From the NCBI GenBank assembly GCA_002336035.1, contig DDED01000008.1:1-18770 (forward strand): 18,770 nt of DNA, given 5' to 3'. Position numbers and translations under genes: made by a program. A model generated the notes under the pieces. The model was not told the DNA's origin, made no database searches, and was given only the letters and a program-made list of their open reading frames with translations. Shown piece by piece: positions 8,286 to 14,431 of the stretch; position 1 is the first letter of the stretch; each line of letters starts with the position of its first letter. Origin of the DNA: Cellvibrionales bacterium UBA1963. Lineage in GTDB: Bacteria; Pseudomonadota; Gammaproteobacteria; Pseudomonadales; UBA7434.

Positions 8286-9560
8286 ATGTCGCTTGATGAT
8301 TCAAAAGGAACATCTTATTTAGACCCTCAGGGGCAATTCACTTTAGCCCTCGATACCATGGATATTACCCCGCCTTGCTCTGGCAATGACAGCCTTTTAT
8401 TAGACGAGCTTTCGAATCACAGTGAGAGACCTCAACCAGCAACTTCTGACTCTTTATGGGTTTCAATGAGTAATGGCGAGCAGTTGCATCTTCGACATTT
8501 CTTACCGAGTAACACCGCGGACAATGCAGAACCTGCGGAGCGGGTTTTTATGTTGCACGGTGAAGCGGAATGCGGTCGCATTTTTTATGGTGATTCAGGC
8601 CAGGGCCTCGCTGGCTATTTGGTCTCGTTGGGTTACGAAGTTTTTGTTGCCGATTTAGGTGGGCGCGGTCGCAGTTTAGGGGCTCCAGGCCGAGCTTCTG
8701 AATTAACCACGCACCAAATAATTACGGATGCAATTCCTCGGTTATTACGGACTATTGAGCGACATAACAACGATACCGATGCCCAAGACACAGCCAGTAC
8801 GGTGTCAAATAAAGCCACAATTTGGGTGGCTCATGGATTTGGTGGCGTTTTGCTCTCCGCTGCATGGGCGCGTTTACCCGAAAGCCAGCGCTCAGCCAGT
8901 CGGATGATCTTTTTTGGGTCACGAAGACGTTTTCGTAGTTCTCATCGATGGGCGCGCCATTTTGCTAAAGTATTTTCACATCCAATGATGGCTAAGTTGA
9001 TCAACTGGCACCAAGCATTCCCTGCCAAGTTGTTAAAACTTGGCTCATCTGACGAAAGTCCTGATTGGTATCGTTGTTATGCGAAATGGATGAGCGAGAA
9101 CCAATGGCTTGATCCGGAGGATAACTTTGATTATGGCTCCGCTCTTGCCGCGCATCCTGTGCCGCCAACGCTGCATTTCGCTGCTAAGGCCGATACCGTG
9201 TTTGCCGATATAGAAGATATCAGATTTTTCATTAATGAGCTGGGTACTCATGATGCAAGGATTTTGGTATTAGGGGATATTGCAGAAACAAAAAAGCAAT
9301 ACAACCACCTTTCTATGCTTATTCATCCTGCAGCTATAAGCGATGTGTTTAGCTCTTTAAATGAATGGTTACTTGAGCAATCGGAAAAATCATTTTCGTT
9401 GCCGAAAAATGATACGGGCATATGTCAGTCTGATGATAGACCTGTGTCAGATGTTCAATTCCCGCAGAGTGATCCTCTTAACGTGCAGCTTGCTGAGGAT
9501 TCGTTAACGCAAGAGCAAGAGCAAGAGCAAGAGCAAGAAGATATAACGCTTTGTGCATAG
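8286..9560 (+). CDS. alpha/beta-hydrolase-fold protein lacking the nucleophile serine
   Basis: A 424-aa protein with an alpha/beta hydrolase core resembling monoglyceride lipase/lysophospholipase. The oxyanion HG motif is at MLHGEAE (His91-Gly92), followed by the typical LGYEVFVADLGGRGRS strand-turn. The nucleophile elbow reads VAHGFGGVLL, so the expected Ser of GHSxGG is Gly184. The codon is GGA, so more than one base separates it from most Ser codons. The acid (Asp303 in AKADTVF) and His341 (YNHLSM) positions remain. The N-terminal 85 residues and the C-terminal 50 look disordered; the tail has a QE dipeptide repeat encoded by a hexanucleotide repeat. The gene starts 2 bp after the hrpA stop. 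It may be a non-catalytic binding protein or use unusual chemistry. The fold is sure; the function is unknown. Confidence 0.85.
   Translation: MSLDDSKGTSYLDPQGQFTLALDTMDITPPCSGNDSLLLDELSNHSERPQPATSDSLWVSMSNGEQLHLRHFLPSNTADNAEPAERVFMLHGEAECGRIFYGDSGQGLAGYLVSLGYEVFVADLGGRGRSLGAPGRASELTTHQIITDAIPRLLRTIERHNNDTDAQDTASTVSNKATIWVAHGFGGVLLSAAWARLPESQRSASRMIFFGSRRRFRSSHRWARHFAKVFSHPMMAKLINWHQAFPAKLLKLGSSDESPDWYRCYAKWMSENQWLDPEDNFDYGSALAAHPVPPTLHFAAKADTVFADIEDIRFFINELGTHDARILVLGDIAETKKQYNHLSMLIHPAAISDVFSSLNEWLLEQSEKSFSLPKNDTGICQSDDRPVSDVQFPQSDPLNVQLAEDSLTQEQEQEQEQEDITLCA
9510..9539 (+). repeat. hexanucleotide microsatellite (CAAGAG)4 CAAGAA
   Basis: There are four perfect copies of CAAGAG plus one variant copy near the 3' end of the hydrolase-fold gene, coding for alternating Gln-Glu. 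The 6-bp unit preserves frame, so length changes would alter only the acidic tail. Confidence 0.9.
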
Positions 9561-9623
9561 AGGCCTAGACGCTGGGGGATATCAGTCTTCTTCGGGCTTG
9601 AAGTCAAGAAGGTATTGGGTCCT

Positions 9624-9706
9624 GCCAATGCGTATGTCGCTTTATTTCCTTTCAACCATTGCCCATGTTGCTGGCGGTGTATTACGGCGACATACATTGG
9701 CTTTTT
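9624..9706 (+). terminator. long bulged hairpin plus T-run; probable terminator or palindromic repeat element
   Basis: The left arm (9624-9640; GCCAATG, a CG bulge, then TATGTCGC) pairs fully with the right arm GCGACATACATTGGC (9687-9701), giving 15 paired bases with one 2-nt bulge around a 46-nt loop. TTTTT follows at 9702-9706. The position after the hydrolase-fold gene and before the mlaA promoter fits a terminator for the fadD-hrpA-hydrolase run. The long loop is unusual for an intrinsic terminator and would also suit a REP/MITE-like palindromic element. Confidence 0.5.
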
Positions 9707-9719
9707 CTGGTGAGATGTG

Positions 9720-9748
9720 TTGATATTTATTTATTAACTTGGCATTAT
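9720..9748 (+). promoter_or_regulatory. candidate promoter for mlaA
   Basis: TTGATA (9720-9725) lies 17 bp from CATTAT (9743-9748), matching 5/6 and 4/6 of the sigma70 consensus. It sits between the upstream hairpin and the mlaA ATG at 9784. Identified by eye only. Confidence 0.4.
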
Positions 9749-9783
9749 CATGCCTTTATTAACTAAATTGCAGCGGCGTCATT

Positions 9784-10479
9784 ATGTCTTTATTCCTTCG
9801 TTCTTTTTCCATAGTTATAGGGTTTCATCTGCTTATCCTTGGCAATGTTCAGGCAGCAGAAAGCGACCCATTTGAGGGCGTTAATCGAAAAGTATTCGCC
9901 CTTAATGAATACCTTGATAAGTGGTTAGTTAAGCCTGCGGCAAAAGTGTATCGTTGGTCTACGCCTGATTTTGTTGACCAGGGCATCACCAATGTTTTTT
10001 ATAATCTTGGTGAGATTAGAAATGGTGTGAATAGTCTCTTGCAGGCTGACCCCTCAAATGCCGGCAAATCAACAGCCAGACTTTTGGTAAATTCAACTGT
10101 CGGTGTTTTAGGTTTTTTTGATGTTGCTTCGCGTTGGAATATACAATCTGAAAAAGAGGACTTTGGGCAAACACTGGCTGTTTGGGGCGTCGCTGATGGT
10201 CCTTATGTGGTTTTACCCATGCTCGGAGGGCGCTCACTCAGGGATGCTGTTGCTTTTGCCCCTGATGTCTATTTATCACCATTAGAAAAAATTGATTATG
10301 TCGCCACAAGAAATACCGTGAGGGCGATTGACCTTATTGACATTCGAGCCGATCTTATTGATGCAGAGCAGATGGTTTCTGGCGATCGTTACGGATTCCT
10401 TCGCGATATTTATCAACAACGCAGAGCTGCTGCGATAGCCAATGGCGATATAGCGGATGACTTTGACGACGACTTTTAA
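9784..10479 (+). CDS. mlaA: MlaA (VacJ) family outer-membrane lipid-asymmetry protein, apparently without lipid anchor
   Basis: A 231-aa protein matching MlaA across its length: ESDPFEGVNRKVFALNE near the N-terminus, a GPYVVLPMLGG segment, and the final DIRADLIDA / YGFLRDIYQQRR region. MlaA sits in the outer membrane, removes mislocalised phospholipids from the outer leaflet and passes them to the MlaC/MlaFEDB system. The leader is a normal signal peptide ending NVQA before AESDPFEG. It lacks the lipobox Cys of E. coli MlaA, and the whole protein has no cysteine, so signal peptidase I processing is expected. The other mla genes are not adjacent. The very acidic end (DDFDDDF) resembles the acidic tails of relatives. 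No strong Shine-Dalgarno is visible. As I recall, a VacJ gene next to an rssB-like gene is also seen in Pseudomonas. Confidence 0.93.
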   Translation: MSLFLRSFSIVIGFHLLILGNVQAAESDPFEGVNRKVFALNEYLDKWLVKPAAKVYRWSTPDFVDQGITNVFYNLGEIRNGVNSLLQADPSNAGKSTARLLVNSTVGVLGFFDVASRWNIQSEKEDFGQTLAVWGVADGPYVVLPMLGGRSLRDAVAFAPDVYLSPLEKIDYVATRNTVRAIDLIDIRADLIDAEQMVSGDRYGFLRDIYQQRRAAAIANGDIADDFDDDF

Positions 10480-10557
10480 GTGGTCTCATGGCGAGGCTAA
10501 ATAATCAACTTTGAAGTTCATGCCACAAGTCTTGGCTCTCTATTTGTTTTTATCGTC

Positions 10558-10579
10558 AATAATCAATTAATTGATTATT
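10558..10579. promoter_or_regulatory. 22-bp perfect palindrome overlapping a candidate -35 upstream of rssB
   Basis: The half-site AATAATCAATT is followed directly by its exact reverse complement. A TATAAC at 10589-10594 could be a -10, with a TTAATT -35 (10567-10572, 16-bp spacer) inside the palindrome. A second partial half-site, AATAATCAA, lies at 10500-10508. It is AT-only apart from two C/G positions, so it is unlikely to be a terminator and is better read as an operator candidate. Confidence 0.5.
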
Positions 10580-10637
10580 ATTACCGAATATAACTGTTCT
10601 TTTTGCCGACTTTGATTCTCCCATTCGGAGAGTATAA

Positions 10638-10733
10638 ATGTTTAAATATGACCATAGAGTTCGCCATATTTTGGCTCCTCATCAATCTTTTGAAGATGAT
10701 ATTCCGTGGATATTCCCAGTAGCTCAAGTCTAG
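10638..10733 (+). CDS. candidate 31-aa leader ORF overlapping the start of rssB
   Basis: ATG 10638 is preceded 5 nt upstream by GGAGAG (10627-10632), the strongest Shine-Dalgarno in this area. The frame runs 31 codons (beginning MFKYDHRVRHILAPHQ) to TAG 10731-10733, so it overlaps the first 28 bp of the response-regulator gene in another frame. The response regulator itself has only a GTG start with a poor ribosome site. A translated leader that opens the rssB start region, or a genuine short protein, are both possible. No family was recognised and chance cannot be excluded. Confidence 0.4.
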   Translation: MFKYDHRVRHILAPHQSFEDDIPWIFPVAQV

Positions 10734-11896
10734 TTAAAGTACTCGTCATTGACGACGATGAGAATGTTCGTCACTCGATCGCTTCCTACCTTAGCGACAG
10801 TGGTTATATTATGTGTGAGGCCGCTGACGGCGAGTCTGGCTTAGCGATGATGGCAAGCGACAAGCCTGAGCTAGTCCTTTGCGATCTAAGAATGCCGAAA
10901 CTCGACGGTATTAATGTTTTGAAAGTGATTGCCGATGCTTATCCGCATGTGCCAATTATAGTTATTTCAGGCGCTGGTGTGATGAGTGATGCAGTTGAAG
11001 CATTACGCTTAGGAGCGAGTGATTACTTGATCAAGCCTATTCTTGATCTTGAAGTCTTAGAACACGCAATCGAAAGAAGCTTGGAGCGTTATAGCTTGAG
11101 ACGTGAAAACCTTCAATATCGACATCAGCTTGAGCAAGCAAATCGAGAGTTGATAGCGAACCTTGCCGTATTAGAGCAAGATCAGCAAGCGGGCCTGCAA
11201 ATTCAAATGAAAATGCTGCCAGTTAGTCCCATGCAAAAATCAGCCTATATATTTAAGCATCAAATTATACCCTCCGTTTACTTAAGCGGTGACTTTGTTG
11301 AGTATGTGACCGTTGGGAATGACCACGTTGTTTTTTTCATGGCAGATGTCTCGGGTCATGGCGCTTCATCAGCATTTGTTACCGTGTTAATGAAGAACTT
11401 AACTGCTCGCATGCGCAGTGAATATAATCGTTTACATGATGGAGGTATTCTTCATCCGGCTGATTTTCTCGCTCAGGCAAATGCTGAATTACTTGGCACT
11501 GCCATAGGTAAACATGCAACGCTATTCTATGGTGTTTTGGACGTTCAAAAAAATCAGCTGACTTATTCGGTGGCAGGTGCTTTGCCTTTACCTATTTTAA
11601 TTAGCGATGGACAAGCGCATTATTTAGAAGGAGAGGGCGCTCCTATTGGACTTTTTGAACAAACGAGTTATAAAGAAGTTGTTGTCGATTTGCCTAATAA
11701 ATTTAGATTCATGATGTTTTCAGATGGTATCTTAGAGGTGATTGATCAACCCAGCTTAGCAGATAAAGAACAATACCTGCTTGAGCAGTCAGTCGCATTA
11801 AAGACAGATGAAGAAACTATTTTTAATCAATTAAACGTAGACACGGCAAAGCAATATCCTGATGATATTGCTTTACTCGTTATCGATCGAAAATAA
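10706..11896 (+). CDS. rssB: RssB-like response regulator with PP2C (SpoIIE-type) phosphatase domain
   Basis: A 396-aa cytoplasmic protein. The receiver domain (about 10-125) has acidic pocket Asp16-18, phosphoacceptor Asp60 (LCDLRMPKLDG), Ser88 and Lys110 (SDYLIKP). A coiled-coil linker (about 130-165) leads into a PP2C/SpoIIE phosphatase (about 168-394). Metal ligands appear intact: Asp196 (SGDF), Asp214 (DVSGHG), Asp340 (FSDG) and Asp386-387 (PDD). E. coli RssB has the same layout with a degenerate phosphatase and delivers RpoS to ClpXP; pseudomonad RssB proteins keep PP2C features. Here the likely substrate is the phospho-form of the STAS protein encoded 60 bp downstream. The start is GTG 10706; an in-frame TGA at 10697 excludes an upstream start. 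No C-terminal HATPase kinase domain is present, unlike HsbR/CrsR-type regulators. Confidence 0.9.
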   Translation: MDIPSSSSLVKVLVIDDDENVRHSIASYLSDSGYIMCEAADGESGLAMMASDKPELVLCDLRMPKLDGINVLKVIADAYPHVPIIVISGAGVMSDAVEALRLGASDYLIKPILDLEVLEHAIERSLERYSLRRENLQYRHQLEQANRELIANLAVLEQDQQAGLQIQMKMLPVSPMQKSAYIFKHQIIPSVYLSGDFVEYVTVGNDHVVFFMADVSGHGASSAFVTVLMKNLTARMRSEYNRLHDGGILHPADFLAQANAELLGTAIGKHATLFYGVLDVQKNQLTYSVAGALPLPILISDGQAHYLEGEGAPIGLFEQTSYKEVVVDLPNKFRFMMFSDGILEVIDQPSLADKEQYLLEQSVALKTDEETIFNQLNVDTAKQYPDDIALLVIDRK

Positions 11897-11956
11897 AATT
11901 TATGCTGACGTATGCTAACTTGTCATTATTTTCGTTAACAATATTTGAGGCAGCTT

Positions 11957-12451
11957 ATGGTGGCTTACAGTAAAGTTTTTGTTGGCTTGCAGGATAAAGA
12001 TAGTTTTTGGCTGAAACTTGATGGTGATGTTAGAGTCCCTTGGTGTGTCAGCTTAGAGACTTACTGTGAGGCCGTGATAAAACAGTCCGGAATAAAATCC
12101 GTGTATGTTGACTTAGTTACTGCAACTAATCTAGACAGCACAACCCTTGGCGTCTTAGCTAAAGTTGCAGTTTATACGCAAAAGTACTGCGGGCAACAAG
12201 CTGTTTTATTTTGTCTTAATGAAGATATTCAACGTTTAATTATCAGTATGGGCTTCTCCTCGGTGTTTGACATTCAGCATGAATTTGGTGATATTGAGTT
12301 AAACTTTGAAGATTTGCCTATTCTCGATTGTACTGAGAATGATATAAAAGATGTCGTGATTGCTGCACACAAAGCGTTGATGGAGCTAACCGAAGATAAT
12401 CGAGCTTGTTTCGGTGGTTTGGTTGAATCATTAGAACGTGTTCGTCCTTAG
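11957..12451 (+). CDS. STAS-domain anti-sigma-factor antagonist
   Basis: A protein of about 164 aa with a STAS fold in the SpoIIAA/RsbV class. The LDSTTLGVLAKV segment corresponds to the LDSSGLGVL phosphorylation loop of SpoIIAA, and the Ser after Asp (Ser61) is the expected phosphosite. A conserved VLFCLNEDIQRLIISMGFSSVF helix-strand follows, as in the family's C-terminal half. The last ~45 residues extend beyond a minimal STAS domain. The frame can open at TTG 11945, but ATG 11957 is better because GAGG lies 6 nt before it. It is paired with the PP2C response regulator, so the obvious reading is that RssB dephosphorylates this protein, which then captures an anti-sigma factor or kinase encoded elsewhere. 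It converges on the TerB gene with 13 bp between stop codons. Confidence 0.88.
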   Translation: MVAYSKVFVGLQDKDSFWLKLDGDVRVPWCVSLETYCEAVIKQSGIKSVYVDLVTATNLDSTTLGVLAKVAVYTQKYCGQQAVLFCLNEDIQRLIISMGFSSVFDIQHEFGDIELNFEDLPILDCTENDIKDVVIAAHKALMELTEDNRACFGGLVESLERVRP

Positions 12452-12464
12452 AAACGATCCACCG

Positions 12465-12914
12465 TTAGGGATTGCCCGCCTCATGTTTTGCTTTAATAAA
12501 GTCTGCATGACTGACATAAATTAAATCTGCCACTTTGCGCACTAAATGATCTTCATGGGCATCAATGCTTTGGTCTGCATAGGCCACTCGCCAAATATTT
12601 TTTATCAAGTTGTATTTTTGCGTTTTGTCAAAATTTTCATTGATGACCTCAGTGAACTCATAAAGTGAAGTGGCTTCCGCATTTTTTGCTTCAGCTTCAT
12701 TGAGCAGATCGGTTGCTTCATCCTCAGACAGGCCAAAAGTCTCAGTAGCGATGCTTATGATCGTTTGAATTTCTTCTTTATCGATCGAATTATCGGCACG
12801 ACTTAACTCAATCATTAACGCCGTTGCTGCCAGAAAGGATAATTTATCAGTATCAGGTTGATCTGTTTCTTTTGAGGTCATGTTACTTAATAAAGAAGCA
12901 ATTTTTTTAAACAT
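12465..12914 (-). CDS. TerB-family (tellurite-resistance-like) domain protein
   Basis: A 149-aa all-helical, acidic protein with the TerB-like (COG4103) pattern. Two acidic helix-turn elements, RADNSIDKEEIQ (about 40-51) and YADQSIDAHEDH, are related by internal similarity and are the putative metal-binding sites of the fold. The N-terminus begins MFKKIASLLSNM with no signal peptide, so it is cytoplasmic or membrane-peripheral. Proteins of this class occur widely outside tellurite-resistance operons and their role is poorly defined; nothing else tellurite-related is nearby. AAGG lies about 10 nt before the ATG. It is downstream of dusA on the same strand, 91 bp away, and may be transcribed from its own promoter. 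Confidence 0.85.
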   Translation of the reverse strand: MFKKIASLLSNMTSKETDQPDTDKLSFLAATALMIELSRADNSIDKEEIQTIISIATETFGLSEDEATDLLNEAEAKNAEATSLYEFTEVINENFDKTQKYNLIKNIWRVAYADQSIDAHEDHLVRKVADLIYVSHADFIKAKHEAGNP

Positions 12915-13005
12915 AATGGTTGGCCTTAATGACGATGTGTGGTGAAAAGTTTATATCTAAGCAATGTTACCCAATTATATGATAACGCGTTTGGCTGACC
13001 AACCC

Positions 13006-13974
13006 TTATCTTACGAATTTAATTTTATTTAGTGCTTCTAGATAAGTATCAACGCCGGCACGCTCTTTATAAGCCTGTTCACTTAAGTGGCGTCGAAACT
13101 GTCTGGCACCTGGTTGACCATTAAAAAGACCAAGTAAATGCCGAGTCATGTGATTAAGCTTTACACCTAATGCTAACTGCTCCTCAATGTAACCAGCATA
13201 TAGCTCAGCAATTGACATTGCATCATTGACTGGAGATGCCTTCTCGTTGTAAATAAGATTATCAACCTCGTTCAGCATAAGGGGATTTTGATAAGCCTCA
13301 CGGCCAACCATGACGCCATCAAGGTACTTTAATGCCTGATTGCATTGATCCATGGTTTTTAAACCACCATTAAGTATGATGTTCAAATTAGGAAAATCTT
13401 GCTTTAATCGAAAAACTCGTGGGTATTCTAACGGAGGCACTTCCCGATTTTGTTTTGGGCTTAAACCGGATAACCAAGCTTTGCGTGCATGAATAATAAA
13501 GGTATCACAACCGGATTCTGCATTGAGCCCAACAAAATCTCGCAGTGCTTCATAGCTGTCATTATTGTCTACACCAATCCTGCATTTAATAGTCACAGGC
13601 AGATCTACGGCATTACGCATGGCCTTAATGCCTTCAGCAACCGTTTTTGGTTGATTCATTAAGCACGCACCAAAGGCCCCCGATTTTACTCTGTCACTAG
13701 GGCAGCCAACATTGAGGTTAATCTCATCATAGCCAAATTCCGCACAGATTTTTGCGCTATAGGCAAGGTCATGGGCATCATTACCGCCTAGCTGAACGGC
13801 AATAGGGTGTTCCTCTGCGTTGAAATACAGGTGTCGATTTGCATCTCCATGTATGAGCGCCCCCGTGGTAATCATTTCAGTATAGAGTCGAGATCGTTTA
13901 GTCAGCAAACGCCAAAAATATCGGCAGTGTTTGTCAGACCAGTCCATCATGGGTGCTATACAAAATCTATGCAT
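13006..13974 (-). CDS. dusA: tRNA-dihydrouridine(20/20a) synthase DusA
   Basis: A 322-aa FMN-dependent TIM-barrel enzyme that reduces U20/U20a in the tRNA D-loop using NADPH. The DusA-specific N-terminus CIAPMMDWSDKHCR is present. The catalytic cysteine is Cys91 in LNVGCPSDRVKSGAFGACLM, and FMN-binding elements (INLNVGCPS, IHARKAWLSGLSPKQNREVPP, LNGGLKTMDQ) follow in order. The C-terminal helical tRNA-binding domain includes MTRHLLGLFNGQPGARQFRRHLSE, also typical of DusA rather than DusB or DusC. Length is normal. The ATG at 13974 has no strong Shine-Dalgarno but the conserved motif starts at residue 4, so the start is secure. It is separated from the two-component genes by a 457-bp gap. Confidence 0.97.
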   Translation of the reverse strand: MHRFCIAPMMDWSDKHCRYFWRLLTKRSRLYTEMITTGALIHGDANRHLYFNAEEHPIAVQLGGNDAHDLAYSAKICAEFGYDEINLNVGCPSDRVKSGAFGACLMNQPKTVAEGIKAMRNAVDLPVTIKCRIGVDNNDSYEALRDFVGLNAESGCDTFIIHARKAWLSGLSPKQNREVPPLEYPRVFRLKQDFPNLNIILNGGLKTMDQCNQALKYLDGVMVGREAYQNPLMLNEVDNLIYNEKASPVNDAMSIAELYAGYIEEQLALGVKLNHMTRHLLGLFNGQPGARQFRRHLSEQAYKERAGVDTYLEALNKIKFVR

Positions 13975-14431
13975 TTAATTCACATGCTGATAAGGTTTTA
14001 TTTAGGCCTGTTAGCCAGGCGTCTCTTGCGTCATGGTTGTCGCGCTGATGCCAATTATAATAACGGATTCAATCGTTATGACAAGCTGAAAAACACACAC
14101 ATAGAATTATGAGGCATGGCTTAAAAAGATACCCCTGTGTTATGTGATCGTCGACTAATAAACAGGTCCATGCGGTGAAGTTTTACTATGAGCAGTGAGG
14201 AGCCAGTCCTGACGCACCGTAAGAGTTGTTGGCACATAAATGATGGGCTCGCCTGTAAACGTTGACACCGAATAAAGACCCCAGTCATGCCTCAGTCGTT
14301 TAAGCGGGTAGTTGATCGAGGTGATCCAGAATCGGAACCTTGATGCGATTAAGATTTCATTAACCCGTAGGCTACATTATTAAAATTGTACGCCATTAAA
14401 TAGATGAGACGATTAAGTGGGTTGCAGCGAC
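13975..14431. other. 457-bp gap between dusA and the histidine kinase gene
   Basis: No intact gene, tRNA or clear intrinsic terminator is visible. An imperfect palindrome lies at 14060-14079 (ATAACGGATT, C, AATCGTTAT; one bulged G), about 85 bp upstream of dusA, possibly an operator or leader hairpin. A minus-strand open stretch without a start (14155-14376) is listed separately. Confidence 0.6.
14155..14376 (-). pseudogene. possible decayed C-terminal reading frame, unknown family
   Basis: On the minus strand the frame is open for 73 codons from just after a TAA (14377-14379) to TAG (14155-14157), with a protein-like composition: W-I-T-S-I-N-Y-P-L-K-R, then R-H-D-W-G-L-Y-S-V-S, then a Pro/Thr/Val-rich stretch ending H-G-P-V-Y. 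There is no ATG, TTG or GTG until a GTG that leaves only about 37 residues, so it is not a normal gene. It may be a remnant of a gene once between the kinase and dusA, or chance. I recognise no family. Confidence 0.25.

Noticed and set aside
9455..9697. 80-aa minus-strand ORF spanning the hydrolase 3' end and the hairpin
   Set aside because: It overlaps the CAAGAG repeat (reading as Ser-Cys repeats) and the inverted repeat, has no clear ribosome site, and is unlike a known protein.
9624..9701. Integron attC site
   Set aside because: The arms lack the GTTRRRY / RYYYAAC core sites, and no integrase or gene cassettes are nearby.
9628..9723. 31-codon plus-strand ORF inside the bulged hairpin
   Set aside because: There is no Shine-Dalgarno at a usable distance and its ATG is part of the hairpin arm. 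Probably chance.
12465..12914. Tellurite resistance operon
   Set aside because: Only a lone TerB-like domain protein is present. No terACDEZ genes are nearby, so resistance cannot be claimed.
13807..14112. 101-aa plus-strand ORF overlapping dusA
   Set aside because: Most of it is antisense to the conserved DusA N-terminus; the remainder is unremarkable.
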